Positions 18,811 to 28,145 are shown, numbered from the stretch's first letter. The stretch is DNA of 64,000 bases from Marininema halotolerans (GCF_900116235.1 NZ_FPAA01000004.1:186001-250000); one strand, 5' to 3'. Numbers and translations are program-made. The notes: generated from the letters alone by a model not told the origin.

Positions 18811-19233
18811 ATGGCGATGGAATTGCAAAGTAGTCACCCAGTTCTCCAACATGCGACGCTGTTTGGTGAAAAATTGTTAGCGACGGAGGAAATCATACGA
18901 TTTCGCTTAGCAGAGAGCCAGGTTCAAAAAAGCGACACCGTAAATGGCTTGATTGATGAGATTAAACGAAAACAAAAAGAACTGGTTCATGCGAAGGCGT
19001 ATCATAAAACTGAATATATTCGCCAACTGGAAGAGGAGTTGGATACACTGCAAAATCGGATGGAGTCATTGCCGATTGTTCGTGAGTATCAACAGTCCCA
19101 AGTGGAAGTGAATGACCTCTTACAAACCATTCAAAAGATTGTAGCCGATGTCGTTTCTGAAAAACTAGAGATTGAAACGGGTGGAGAAACAGGTGGCGGT
19201 TGTGGAAGTGGCGGCGCTTGTGGCTGTAATTGA
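18811..19233 (+). CDS. ymcA: YmcA (RicA)-like regulator
   Basis: 140 aa YlbF/YmcA-family helical protein. RicA works with RicF (YlbF) and RicT (YaaT) in a cytoplasmic complex linked to competence, biofilm, sporulation and RNA processing with RNase Y. Seen: HATLFGEKLLATEEIIRFR, long amphipathic helices, and a C-terminal glycine/cysteine tail GGGCGSGGACGC with three Cys, consistent with the reported Fe-S binding of the complex. Its ATG lies directly after the miaB stop, behind GGGAGG, so it is cotranscribed with miaB. rny is also in the window. Confidence 0.88.
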   Translation: MAMELQSSHPVLQHATLFGEKLLATEEIIRFRLAESQVQKSDTVNGLIDEIKRKQKELVHAKAYHKTEYIRQLEEELDTLQNRMESLPIVREYQQSQVEVNDLLQTIQKIVADVVSEKLEIETGGETGGGCGSGGACGCN

Positions 19234-19285
19234 GGCGGGTTTACCCTCGCTAGAAAAAACCCTGTAAATCTCGTAGTTTTTTTGA

Positions 19286-19313
19286 CACCCTGGACTCCTG
19301 CCCTGCATACACT
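19286..19313 (+). promoter_or_regulatory. Mother-cell (sigma-K/sigma-E type) promoter of cotE
   Basis: CACC at 19286-19289, 16 bp, then gCATACACT at 19305-19313, which fits the sigma-K pattern mACm-N16-gCATA; CATACACT also fits the sigma-E -10. B. subtilis cotE is known to use both factors. Confidence 0.55.
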
Positions 19314-19346
19314 TGAGTGAACGATCTGTTTGGAGGAGGGAGCCTC

Positions 19347-19919
19347 GTGTCAATTACAGATAGCGGTATACAAACCCGCCAAATTATCACGAAAGCAGTC
19401 ACCGGCAAAGGCCGTAAGTTCTCCCAGACAACGCACTCCATCCAGCCACCCGATAATATTTCCAGTATTTTAGGTTGCTGGATCATCAATCATCAATATG
19501 ACGCTACACGCATCGGTGACGCCATGGAAGTGACAGGTAGCTATGACATCAATATCTGGTTTTCGCAAAATCGCAATACGAAGACTGAAGTCTCGAACCA
19601 AACGGTCCGATACAATGTACCTGTTGAGCTCAGTTATTTTGACAGTAACGTAAGGGAAGGGACGGCAGAGGTGCATGCGGTGGCGACTCAACCACCGAAT
19701 TGCATTGAAGCCACCATATCGGAAAACGGTACGGTATTGGTGCGAGTCGAAAAGGAATTTTATGTGGAGATGGTTGGGGAAACCAAGGTAAATATCCTTG
19801 TCGCACCGGGGGATGGGGATGATTGGGCGGATAAGGCGGGTTCGGATGATTACGAAACCGATGATATCGACTTTGAGGACTTAGACCCCAACATGGTCAT
19901 TGACGATCTGGATGACTGA
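19347..19919 (+). CDS. cotE: Spore coat morphogenetic protein CotE
   Basis: 190 aa; CotE directs outer-coat assembly around the forespore. Seen: ITDSGIQTRQIITKAVTGKGRKFSQTTH at the N terminus (shown here only as a landmark), GCWIINHQYDA, GSYDINIWFSQN, FYVEMVGETKVNILVAP and an acidic C-terminal tail (DDIDFEDLDP), all as in Bacillus CotE. GTG 19347 follows GGAGGAGGG; homologues begin at this residue. It has its own mother-cell-type promoter and a terminator. Confidence 0.97.
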   Translation: MSITDSGIQTRQIITKAVTGKGRKFSQTTHSIQPPDNISSILGCWIINHQYDATRIGDAMEVTGSYDINIWFSQNRNTKTEVSNQTVRYNVPVELSYFDSNVREGTAEVHAVATQPPNCIEATISENGTVLVRVEKEFYVEMVGETKVNILVAPGDGDDWADKAGSDDYETDDIDFEDLDPNMVIDDLDD

Positions 19920-19947
19920 TTGCATTACAATTTTAAAGCGGTAAAGA

Positions 19948-19977
19948 ACGGAGGCCCAACGCCTCCTTTTTCTTTTT
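19948..19977 (+). terminator. Terminator after cotE
   Basis: GGAGGC, loop CCAAC, GCCTCC, then TTTTTCTTTTT: a compact GC-rich stem with long U-tract. Confidence 0.95.
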
Positions 19978-19985
19978 CCGCGTGT

Positions 19986-20013
19986 ACCCTCTTGGGATGA
20001 GCAACATATCATA
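19986..20013 (+). promoter_or_regulatory. Sigma-K-like promoter of the amidoligase gene
   Basis: ACC (19986-19988), 16 bp, CATATCATA (20005-20013), which fits CATAnnnTA fully. It lies 35 bp before the start codon and just after the cotE terminator. It has the same geometry as the cotE and spoVK promoters. Confidence 0.5.
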
Positions 20014-20047
20014 TCAAAGTTGAAAATTACACGGGAAGGGGATTGAT

Positions 20048-21424
20048 ATGGAATCCTACGACCTGATCTTCGACACAACCGCGAACAGCCGGGACGTCAG
20101 TGATCAGGTGGTTACCCCGGAGCAGACCCTTGCCCCGTCCATCCACCTTGAGGGTACCCCATCCTCCATTGCAACTCCGATGCGGGTCCTAAATGACGAA
20201 AAAGCGGTTGCTAATACGACTTCACGTGAAAAAATGTGTGAATGTTTAGCGGTTCATGGGATCAAAACAACTGATAAATCTAATTATCTTAAACAATATC
20301 TGATCTGTATTTTTCAAACCCATGTGTTACTCACGTATCGGACGCGTTCTCGAAAGGCATGGCTTGCACGGGGACAGAAAAACGCATCCAATCAAGTGAT
20401 TCGAGTGGCTTCCGAGGAGCAGGGAAGAGAAGTGCGTCGCGTACGCACGTTAGCCATTCGAGCGTTATATGCACTTGGCTTGGACTATGGTCTAGTGAGG
20501 GTGGCGGTGCAGGAAGGGAATCAACTCGCCATTATGGATGTCAATCCAGCTCCAAAATTAAACAAAGAGATGGAGTCGGCTTATATCCAAGCAGTGCGAG
20601 AGTATGTGTGCCAAATTCCTCATGCGGCGGTGGATTTAAAGCGAGTCACCCTAGGGGCAGATCCGGAATTTATGATGCGACATAGTAATGGTCGACTTGT
20701 CATGGCGTCTAAATACTTTCCAAGGCGTGGCCGTGTGGGTTGTGATGCAATCTGGCATGGGCAGAATCGCATGAAAAAACCATTGGTGGAATTACGTCCA
20801 GAGCCCACAACTGATCCGCGAGAGCTCGTAATCCGTCTCTATCGAGGGATGATGATGGCTACGCGCAGGGTAAGTGAATCCAATATTCAATGGTTGGCCG
20901 GCGCTCTTCCCCATCATCAATTTCCTTTAGGCGGTCATATTCATTTCAGTGGAATTACCCTTAACTTTAAACTACTGCGTGCATTGGACCATTATCTAGC
21001 ACTTCCGATGGTGCTGGTTGAAGATCGGCGAGGAATTGGTCGCCGCCCTAAATACGGATTTCTTGGGGATTTTCGTCCGCAATTTCACGGTGGATTTGAA
21101 TACCGGACATTACCCAGTTGGCTGATATCACCGACGTTAAGCAAAGGGGTGTTAGCGGCGGGGCAATTAATTGCCGCACGCTATCCAGAGCTTACTGCAA
21201 CGGATTTGGTTGATGTATCGGTACAGAAAGCCTATTACGAAGGTCAAAAGGAAGAATTGCAGGATCGTGCGGTTCGACTGTGGGAGGAACTGACGCTTCT
21301 TCCTGAATATAAGACTTATAAAAACTACTTAGATTCCTTAGCAAGTTACCTTTTTTCGGGAACGACCTGGGACGAATCAAAAGATTTTCGAATCTCATGG
21401 AAATTGCCGCCCTATCGCCGTTAA
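20048..21424 (+). CDS. Putative amidoligase (COOH-NH2 ligase type 2-like), probably sporulation-linked
   Basis: 458 aa. The C-terminal two thirds resemble the phiEco32-like COOH-NH2 ligase (glutamine-synthetase/GCS2-like fold): TLGADPEFMM, ELRPEPTTDPRELV, GGHIHFSG, FLGDFRPQ and EYRTLPSWL are the expected metal/nucleotide and substrate motifs. The middle has an ATP-grasp-like end (LDYGLVRVAV, IMDVNPAPKLN), but no complete ATP-grasp domain. N-terminal 60 aa are low in recognisable features. Such ligases form amide bonds on peptides or cell-wall groups. Position after cotE and the sigma-K-like promoter point to spore coat or cortex modification; this is inference, and the substrate is unknown. 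Confidence 0.75.
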   Translation: MESYDLIFDTTANSRDVSDQVVTPEQTLAPSIHLEGTPSSIATPMRVLNDEKAVANTTSREKMCECLAVHGIKTTDKSNYLKQYLICIFQTHVLLTYRTRSRKAWLARGQKNASNQVIRVASEEQGREVRRVRTLAIRALYALGLDYGLVRVAVQEGNQLAIMDVNPAPKLNKEMESAYIQAVREYVCQIPHAAVDLKRVTLGADPEFMMRHSNGRLVMASKYFPRRGRVGCDAIWHGQNRMKKPLVELRPEPTTDPRELVIRLYRGMMMATRRVSESNIQWLAGALPHHQFPLGGHIHFSGITLNFKLLRALDHYLALPMVLVEDRRGIGRRPKYGFLGDFRPQFHGGFEYRTLPSWLISPTLSKGVLAAGQLIAARYPELTATDLVDVSVQKAYYEGQKEELQDRAVRLWEELTLLPEYKTYKNYLDSLASYLFSGTTWDESKDFRISWKLPPYRR

Positions 21425-21440
21425 ATAACGGTGGGGCGGC

Positions 21441-21469
21441 TTGTTCCCTTTTCGGGGCCATGGTAGAAT
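21441..21469 (+). promoter_or_regulatory. Promoter of mutSL
   Basis: TTGTTC (21441-21446), 17 bp, TAGAAT (21464-21469) with TGG just before the -10. Confidence 0.6.
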
Positions 21470-21519
21470 GTTAAACGATGGTTTGAAAAAGAAAAAAAGA
21501 ACTCGGAGGGGCTGGAACC

Positions 21520-24129
21520 GTGTCCAATTACACTCCGATGATACAGCAGTATCTATCGATTAAGGCAGAATATGAAGATGCCTTTTTATTTTTTCGTTTA
21601 GGTGATTTTTACGAACTTTTTTTTGAAGATGCAAAACGCGCCTCGGAAGTCTTAGAACTGACACTGACGGGTCGTGATGGTGGTGCGAAGGAACGAATCC
21701 CGATGTGTGGGGTTCCGCATCATGCGGCGGATGTATACATCGGTCGGCTAATTGAAAAAGGACATAAAGTGGCTTTATGCGAACAAGTAGAGGATCCTTC
21801 CCAGGCTAAAGGGGTTGTTAAACGGGAAGTTGTAAGGGTGATCACGCCGGGTACGGTCATGGAAGAAAAGATGCTTGCCGAGAAGGAAAATAATTTTTTA
21901 GCAGCCGTGACTAAGCGTGAAGACCATTATGCAATTGCTACCGCTGACCTTTCGACTGGGGAATTCTATCTTACAGAACGGTCAGGTTCTACCATGGCGG
22001 TGATTGATGAACTGGCTGCTTTTTCACCAAAAGAAGTGTTGGTTCCTTCACCGTTAGGGGAGAACGAATCCTTTGTCAAGGAAGTACAAGACCGACTGGG
22101 CTCGATTTTAACCAGTTTACAGACGGAGGGGCTCCCATCTGCGGCTGAGATGGCAGCAGCGTTGGATCAACAGTTTCCAGGATGTGAAGAAGCTTATGCG
22201 TCGCCGGTGTTGCTTGAAGTAGCCGGTCTTCTTCATACCTATCTTCAACAGACGCAAAAACGAGCGATGGCTCACATGAATCGGTTGGAACGATATGATG
22301 CAGGGCAATACATGATTTTGGATACGGCGGCGCGGCAGAATTTAGAGTTGACGACCACCTTGCGAGAAGGGCAAAAGAAAGGGTCGCTTCTATGGTTGTT
22401 GGATCAAACGGCGACGGCGATGGGAAGTCGACTGCTTAAAAAATGGTTAGACAAGCCCTTATTAGATCAAAAGCGTATAGAAGATCGCCAAGGAGCGATC
22501 CAAGCGTTTGTAGAGGATCTCCTCGCTCTAGAGGAGATTCGTGATGGATTGCGGGGTGTATATGATTTAGAGCGACTCTGCGCTCGGATCGCCTATGGTT
22601 CTGCAAATGGACGGGATCTTCATGCATTGCGGAAGTCGTTAGAGGCAGTACCCGCATTGAAGGAGAAACTTGCGATGACAGCATCTCCTTTCTTGAGCCA
22701 ATTGGCCTTTGGGATGGATGGCTGCGATGATATCGTCGAACAAATCTCGTCCTCGATCGTTGAAGAACCTCCCCTCTCCATTAAAGAAGGGAGCATGATT
22801 CAAGAGGGCTATGATCATTCCTTAGATGAATTGCGTACCATTCAACAGGAAGGACGCTCATGGATCTCCCAGCTCGAGCAAAGGGAACGGCAAGCGACAG
22901 GAGTCCGCTCCCTTAAGGTTGGGTTTAACAAAATTTTTGGCTACTATATCGAAGTGACACGGGCGAACTTGAAGCTGATTCCAGAGGACCGATATCAGCG
23001 GAAACAAACGCTTGCGAACGCCGAGCGATTTGTGACTCCTGAGTTGAAAGAGAGGGAGCGGCAAATTCTCACAGCAGAGGAGAAGTCGGTTGAGATGGAG
23101 TATCGACTTTTCGTGGAAGTAAGGGAATCCATTGCCAAAGAAATTGCAAGGATTCAACGTTTGGCTGAACAGGTGGCGCAGGTGGATGTTCTTCACTCCT
23201 TGGCCGTGGTTGCGGATCGTTATCATTACGTTCGTCCCCGAATTCAAAGCGATGATACGCTATTCATTGAAGGGGGTCGTCATCCTGTCGTTGAAGCAGC
23301 AGTGGGTGAGCGTTTTATTTCAAATGACCTCTTGTTAGATCAGAAGCACCGCCAGGTATTGTTAATTACTGGCCCCAATATGGCTGGGAAAAGTACCTAC
23401 ATGCGTCAATCAGCACTGATTACCTTGATGGCTCAAATGGGATCATTTGTCCCGGTGAAACAAGCGGTTATTGGAATTGTTGATCGCATCTTTACCCGCA
23501 TCGGTGCCGCCGATGATCTGGTAGGCGGACGAAGTACCTTTATGGTGGAGATGGATGAGACTCGGCAAGCCTTAGGACAAGCTACCTCCCGTAGTTTAAT
23601 TTTGTTAGATGAGGTGGGAAGAGGTACTTCCACCTACGATGGGATGGCATTGGCCCAGGCGATTGTTGAGTACATCCATGATCATGTAGGGGCAAAAACT
23701 CTCTTTTCGACCCACTACCATGAATTAACTGCACTCGCTGGAGATCTCGATCGTGTTGTGAATGTCAATGCTCGTTGTGTGGAAAAAGATGGAGAAGTCG
23801 TCTTTTTGCACAAGATTGAAGAGGGTGGGGCTGATCGAAGTTACGGAATTCATGTTGCTCAACTGGCAGGATTGCCTCGTGAGGTGATCCAACGTGCACA
23901 AGAGATTCTACATGGATTAGAATCAACAACCCGTGATGAAGAAATGGGGTTGCCCACTTCGCATCAACTAAATCTCTTCCAATATGAGGCGGCAGTCACC
24001 AAAGAGGATTCATATTCGGAAGGGGAACGAAAAGCGATGACATCCCTACGCGATTGGGATGTTATGAATCACACTCCGTTGGAATCCCTTCAGTTCCTGC
24101 AGGAGTTACAACGAAGCTTAAAGGGGTAA
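21520..24129 (+). CDS. mutS: DNA mismatch repair protein MutS
   Basis: 869 aa mismatch-recognition ATPase. Seen: the mismatch-binding domain with FFRLGDFYELFFEDA (the conserved Phe-x-Glu) near the N terminus, the core/lever domain, and the ABC ATPase with Walker A TGPNMAGKSTYMRQ, the signature region VGGRSTFMVEM, Walker B LILLDEVGRGTSTYDG and the STHYHELTAL switch. GTG 21520 follows CTCGGAGGGG. mutL follows after 19 nt. Confidence 0.98.
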   Translation: MSNYTPMIQQYLSIKAEYEDAFLFFRLGDFYELFFEDAKRASEVLELTLTGRDGGAKERIPMCGVPHHAADVYIGRLIEKGHKVALCEQVEDPSQAKGVVKREVVRVITPGTVMEEKMLAEKENNFLAAVTKREDHYAIATADLSTGEFYLTERSGSTMAVIDELAAFSPKEVLVPSPLGENESFVKEVQDRLGSILTSLQTEGLPSAAEMAAALDQQFPGCEEAYASPVLLEVAGLLHTYLQQTQKRAMAHMNRLERYDAGQYMILDTAARQNLELTTTLREGQKKGSLLWLLDQTATAMGSRLLKKWLDKPLLDQKRIEDRQGAIQAFVEDLLALEEIRDGLRGVYDLERLCARIAYGSANGRDLHALRKSLEAVPALKEKLAMTASPFLSQLAFGMDGCDDIVEQISSSIVEEPPLSIKEGSMIQEGYDHSLDELRTIQQEGRSWISQLEQRERQATGVRSLKVGFNKIFGYYIEVTRANLKLIPEDRYQRKQTLANAERFVTPELKERERQILTAEEKSVEMEYRLFVEVRESIAKEIARIQRLAEQVAQVDVLHSLAVVADRYHYVRPRIQSDDTLFIEGGRHPVVEAAVGERFISNDLLLDQKHRQVLLITGPNMAGKSTYMRQSALITLMAQMGSFVPVKQAVIGIVDRIFTRIGAADDLVGGRSTFMVEMDETRQALGQATSRSLILLDEVGRGTSTYDGMALAQAIVEYIHDHVGAKTLFSTHYHELTALAGDLDRVVNVNARCVEKDGEVVFLHKIEEGGADRSYGIHVAQLAGLPREVIQRAQEILHGLESTTRDEEMGLPTSHQLNLFQYEAAVTKEDSYSEGERKAMTSLRDWDVMNHTPLESLQFLQELQRSLKG

Positions 24130-24148
24130 TCCTGAGGAGGCGGTATGA

Positions 24149-26092
24149 ATGGGGAAGATTCGGATTCTCGACGATAACCTGGCCAATCAGATCGCCGCGG
24201 GGGAAGTTGTAGAACGACCGGCTTCCGTTGTAAAGGAACTGGTGGAAAATTCCCTCGATGCAGGGGCTGATCGGATTCAAGTGGCGATCGAAGAGGGGGG
24301 GATTCGCTCCATCAATGTGTCGGATAATGGGCATGGAATGGATCGGGAGGATGCAGTGCGCGCCTTTGAACGACATGCTACGAGTAAAATTAGACGGGAG
24401 CGAGATTTATTTTCGATTCGCTCTCTCGGATTTCGCGGAGAAGCCCTTCCGAGTATCGCCTCTGTCTCTCGCTTGACCCTAACCACTTCAACGGAAGAGG
24501 GAGAAGCTGCGACTTGTGTTCGGATGGAAGGGGGAAAGTCCCTTTCGATTGAGGATACGGTACGTTCCCAAGGAACGGAAGTTCGAGTCGAGGAGTTATT
24601 CTTTAATACGCCTGCTCGTTTGAAGTATTTAAAAACCGTCAACACTGAGGTTAGCCATGTTGCTGACAGTATCGGACGCATAGCATTGGCTCATCCCGAT
24701 GTCTCTTTTCTCCTCATCCATAATGGGAGAGAACTATTTCGTGCACCAGGCGATGGAAAATTGCTGCATGTGATTCATGCGCTCTATGGTAAGCAGGTGG
24801 CTCGCCAAGCATTAAATGTTACAGCTGAGGATATGGACTTCTCAGTGAAAGGGATGATTATCCGGCCTGAGATCACCCGTGCCAATCGATCCTATATCTC
24901 GACCGTGATTAACGGACGTTTTATTCGTAGCATCCCACTTGTACAATCCGTGTTACGTGCATACGATACCTTGCTTCCGATCGGGCGTTATCCCATTGCC
25001 ACTCTCTCGATTGAAATGGACCCGAAGTTAGTCGATGTGAATGTTCATCCTGCGAAGTTAGAAGTCCGTTTATCGAAGGAGAAGGAGTTGTGTCGTTTAA
25101 TCGAGGAGGAGATGAAACAACTCTTTCGTCAACAGGTATTAATTCCTGAGGCGAAGGCCCCCCGTGAACGATCGGTTACAAGGCCGATTCAAGATCGCCT
25201 TGCGTTGGAAAAGACGGTGGTTTCTGAACCGGAAAGAAAAAAGCCTTCTTGGTCTTGGGAAAGCGATGTTGATCGAGGGGGGAAGCCTTCTGTCCATGAG
25301 ACGCCACGTGTTTATGGGAACCCGAGAGATCAAGCAACAATGGGTTCACATTCTTCCCCGACGCCTTCACCTAAGGAATCGACGGCGGATGAGCCGAGTG
25401 ATTTGAGACGAAAGGCCCTCCGAGGGGAATCGGTGATTGACCAGGACCAACCCTCTCGGTCTTTTCAACCTCCCATCCCTGATTCTGGGAAGAAGAATCA
25501 AGGGTCAGGGATTCCCTCTGATCTTGTCCCTTTGGCGCAGGTTCATGGGACTTATATCCTGGCTCAAGCCGAGGATGGATTTTATATTATGGATCAGCAC
25601 GCCGCCCATGAGCGAATCTATTATGAAATGTTTTTTCGTCGATTACAGGAGAAGGATCAGGAACAACAGCCGCTATTACTACCGATTACCATTGAATGTA
25701 CGCCAGGGGAAGCCGAGAGCATTCGTCAACGAATGCCAGAGTTGGAGGACCTAGGGGTGGAGATTTCCCCCTTTGGGACCACGACCTTTTTGATTCGCTC
25801 CCATCCTCGGTGGCTTCCTGAAGGAGAGGAAGAGTCCTTCATTCGCGAAATGGTGGATTGGATGAAGTCTGGGAAGCGAGTCGATCGGGCGAATTTATTG
25901 GATGATGGGGCGAAGATGATGGCTTGTAAAGCAGCGATCAAAGCCAATCGTCATCTGCGGCGGGAAGAGATGGAAAGCCTAATCAATCAATTACGGGATT
26001 GTGAAACGCCCTATACTTGTCCACATGGGCGTCCCATTTCCATTCACTTTTCTACCTATGAGATAGAGAAAATGTTTAAACGGGTGATGTAA
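24149..26092 (+). CDS. mutL: DNA mismatch repair protein MutL
   Basis: 647 aa. GHKL ATPase domain: IAAGEVVERPASVVKELVENSLDAG (ATP/Mg site; landmark), DNGHGM, ATSKI, SLGFRGEALPSIASVS. After a variable linker (about 345-450) comes the C-terminal domain with DQHAAHERIYYE, the endonuclease metal motif DQHAxxERxxYE of non-Gammaproteobacterial MutL, and ACKAAIKAN and CPHGRP. So it is a nicking MutL. ATG 24149 is 8 nt after AGGAGGCGG. The stop overlaps the next gene's ATG. Confidence 0.97.
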   Translation: MGKIRILDDNLANQIAAGEVVERPASVVKELVENSLDAGADRIQVAIEEGGIRSINVSDNGHGMDREDAVRAFERHATSKIRRERDLFSIRSLGFRGEALPSIASVSRLTLTTSTEEGEAATCVRMEGGKSLSIEDTVRSQGTEVRVEELFFNTPARLKYLKTVNTEVSHVADSIGRIALAHPDVSFLLIHNGRELFRAPGDGKLLHVIHALYGKQVARQALNVTAEDMDFSVKGMIIRPEITRANRSYISTVINGRFIRSIPLVQSVLRAYDTLLPIGRYPIATLSIEMDPKLVDVNVHPAKLEVRLSKEKELCRLIEEEMKQLFRQQVLIPEAKAPRERSVTRPIQDRLALEKTVVSEPERKKPSWSWESDVDRGGKPSVHETPRVYGNPRDQATMGSHSSPTPSPKESTADEPSDLRRKALRGESVIDQDQPSRSFQPPIPDSGKKNQGSGIPSDLVPLAQVHGTYILAQAEDGFYIMDQHAAHERIYYEMFFRRLQEKDQEQQPLLLPITIECTPGEAESIRQRMPELEDLGVEISPFGTTTFLIRSHPRWLPEGEEESFIREMVDWMKSGKRVDRANLLDDGAKMMACKAAIKANRHLRREEMESLINQLRDCETPYTCPHGRPISIHFSTYEIEKMFKRVM

Positions 26093-26871
26093 TGGTATTT
26101 GTAACGACATCCCGTAAGGGGAAGGAAGAAGTGGAGAAATCGGCAAAGGTGTTTGCTGAAACACTTTCGGCTCCTTATCTTCCACGGGATGGATTATCTT
26201 TGGAACGGATGTTTCAAGAGAGTGGTCTGAATGAAGCGGTGATTGTGGGTCCAGAAGGAGCCAAGTGGCAAGACCAATCCGGTAGGCATTTTTTCTTCCA
26301 TCCCAATATGGCGGCGGTGCGGGTGAAGGCGCTCGCACGTGGGGGCAAAGATGCTTTGATTGAAGCGAGTGGGATTCAAAAGGGAGATCGGGTGCTCGAT
26401 TGCACATTGGGCCTCGGTTCGGATGCAATTGTTGCCGCCCATGTGGTGGGAAAGCACGGTGAAGTGACGGGACTCGAGAGTCAGTCAGTGATCGCCTCCT
26501 TAGTCTCTTATGGGTTAACAAATTATCCGCTAGAATCTCCACGTTTACTGGAGGCGATGCATCGCGTCGAGGTATGTCAGGCGGACTATCGTCAGTTTTT
26601 ACATGATGCGGAGGAGAACAGTTTTGATATTGTCCTCTTTGATCCGATGTTTCGCCAAACCGTTACCCGCTCCTCGGGTGTTCAGGCTTTAAAAACACTT
26701 GCCAATCCAGCGCCCCTTGATCCAGTGGCTGTAAATGAGGCTTGTCGTGTGGCGAAACGACGAGTTGTTCTTAAAGAGCGGAAGATGAGCGGGGAATTTG
26801 AGCGGCTCGGATTTCAGATTGAAAAGGAGGCCTCCAATCATGCCTTTGGCATCAAAGAATGTGGGGGGTGA
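26092..26871 (+). CDS. Class I SAM-dependent methyltransferase, RsmJ-like
   Basis: 259 aa. The SAM-binding strand is RVLDCTLGLGSDAIVAAHVVG with the acidic residue in TGLESQSV, and DIVLFDPMFRQTV is the catalytic-region motif, as in the RsmJ/YhiQ (SAM_MT PF04445) group, which methylates 16S rRNA in Enterobacteria. The N-terminal 75 aa form a small lid domain. ATG overlaps the mutL stop (TAATG) and the gene overlaps miaA by 32 nt, so mutS-mutL-this-miaA look like one unit. rRNA as substrate is inference. Confidence 0.82.
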   Translation: MVFVTTSRKGKEEVEKSAKVFAETLSAPYLPRDGLSLERMFQESGLNEAVIVGPEGAKWQDQSGRHFFFHPNMAAVRVKALARGGKDALIEASGIQKGDRVLDCTLGLGSDAIVAAHVVGKHGEVTGLESQSVIASLVSYGLTNYPLESPRLLEAMHRVEVCQADYRQFLHDAEENSFDIVLFDPMFRQTVTRSSGVQALKTLANPAPLDPVAVNEACRVAKRRVVLKERKMSGEFERLGFQIEKEASNHAFGIKECGG

Positions 26872-27790
26872 CCTCCTTGTTATTGTCGGTCCCACTTCGG
26901 TAGGAAAAACCGCACTGAGTCTTGAGCTAGCCCATGAATTTGCTGGTGAGATCATCTCGGGGGATTCAATGCAGGTCTATCGTTACATGGATATCGGAAC
27001 AGCGAAGGCGACGCCAGAGGAACGCGCTCAGGTTCCTCATCATCTCATTGATTTAAAGGATCCGGATGAGGCGTTTTCTGTGGATGAATTTCAGCGGTTA
27101 GCACGTCAGACGATTACCCAGGTTCAAGGGAAGGACCACTTACCGATGATTGTTGGAGGGACGGGTCTTTATATTCAATCGGTGACCCACGGGTATCAAC
27201 TTCCCGATGTGAAAGAAGATCCTGTCTTTCGAGCCGAGATGAATCAATGGGCAGATGAGAAGGGGCATGAAGCACTTCATCAACTCCTGGCAAGAAAGGA
27301 TGAACAAGCTGCAGCCCGACTTCATCCCAATGATCGCAGGCGCGTCATTCGTGCCTTGGAGATCATCAAGGAGTCAGGAAAAACCTTGGCAGAAGTCCAA
27401 CAACGTGGACCATCCCCATATCGAATGATCTGGATTGGACTTACCATGCCCCGTGAACGACTCTATGATCGAATTAATCAACGGGTGGAGCAGATGATGG
27501 AGGAAGGGTTACTTGAAGAAGTGATGCGCCTACGTGAAATGGGATATACACGGGAACATACTTCAATGCAGGCTTTAGGCTACAAGGAGTTAATGCTATA
27601 TTTAGAGGGTGAATGTCGTCTTGAAAAAGCGGTGGATTTGATTCAGCAGGGGACTCGAAAGTATGCGAAACGACAACTCTCCTGGTTTCGGCGCTTACCG
27701 GAAATTCATTGGGTGGATGTATCGGAGAAGGGCTTTGCCAGAGAAATTCATCGACACGTAGCAGGAAAGTTCCCTCTCTACAAAGAATAG
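26840..27790 (+). CDS. miaA: tRNA dimethylallyltransferase MiaA
   Basis: 316 aa; transfers the dimethylallyl group to A37 of tRNAs reading U-starting codons, the step before MiaB. Seen: P-loop IVGPTSVGKTALSLELA, SGDSMQVYRYMDIGTAK, PHHLIDLKDPDEAFSVDEFQ, IVGGTGLYIQSVTHG, and GYTREHTSMQALGYKE. ATG 26840 follows AAAGGAGG inside the end of the methyltransferase gene, which gives the family N terminus. Confidence 0.97.
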   Translation: MPLASKNVGGDLLVIVGPTSVGKTALSLELAHEFAGEIISGDSMQVYRYMDIGTAKATPEERAQVPHHLIDLKDPDEAFSVDEFQRLARQTITQVQGKDHLPMIVGGTGLYIQSVTHGYQLPDVKEDPVFRAEMNQWADEKGHEALHQLLARKDEQAAARLHPNDRRRVIRALEIIKESGKTLAEVQQRGPSPYRMIWIGLTMPRERLYDRINQRVEQMMEEGLLEEVMRLREMGYTREHTSMQALGYKELMLYLEGECRLEKAVDLIQQGTRKYAKRQLSWFRRLPEIHWVDVSEKGFAREIHRHVAGKFPLYKE

Positions 27791-27830
27791 AGTAAACTAA
27801 TGCCAAAATGTACATAGGAGGTACGAAACG

Positions 27831-28076
27831 TTGAAGCAATCGATCAACATCCAAGATACGTTCCTCAATCAGATTCGTAAAGAATCGGTTCCCGTCACCA
27901 TTTATCTCGTTAACGGTTTTCAGTTACGTGGTGTTGTGCGGGGCTTTGATAATTTTACGATCGTGATCGACAGTGATGGAAAACAACAAATGGTCTATAA
28001 ACATGCGATCTCCACATTCACTCCGGCGAGGGCAGTATCTTTGATGTCTAACGAAGAATCCAATAAAGAAGGCTAA
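27831..28076 (+). CDS. hfq: RNA chaperone Hfq
   Basis: 81 aa. Sm1 motif [35 protein letters not shown] region (landmarks Q8, D9, F39 equivalents present) and Sm2 motif [11 protein letters not shown] start behind AGGAGG. miaA-hfq order is conserved widely. Ends at a strong terminator. Confidence 0.97.
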   Translation: MKQSINIQDTFLNQIRKESVPVTIYLVNGFQLRGVVRGFDNFTIVIDSDGKQQMVYKHAISTFTPARAVSLMSNEESNKEG

Positions 28077-28103
28077 AACCAAGTGGACACCACTTGGTTT
28101 TTC
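28076..28103 (+). terminator. Terminator after hfq
   Basis: AAACCAAGTGG, loop ACA, CCACTTGGTTT plus TTCC: 11-bp perfect stem that starts at the hfq stop codon. Confidence 0.92.
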
Positions 28104-28117
28104 CATGTCTTCACCAA

Positions 28118-28145
28118 AACCTGGGCTCCTGCGTATACATAGGGC
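28118..28145 (+). promoter_or_regulatory. Mother-cell-type promoter of spoVK
   Basis: AACC (28118-28121), 16 bp, CATA (28138-28141). Same ACC-N16-CATA geometry as at cotE; the spacer also shares CTCCTGC with the cotE promoter. It lies after the hfq terminator and 30 bp before the start. Confidence 0.5.

Noticed and set aside
19255-19284. AAAAAAC...GTTTTTT before cotE as a terminator
   Set aside because: The stem is only A-T with one C-G pair and a 16-nt loop.
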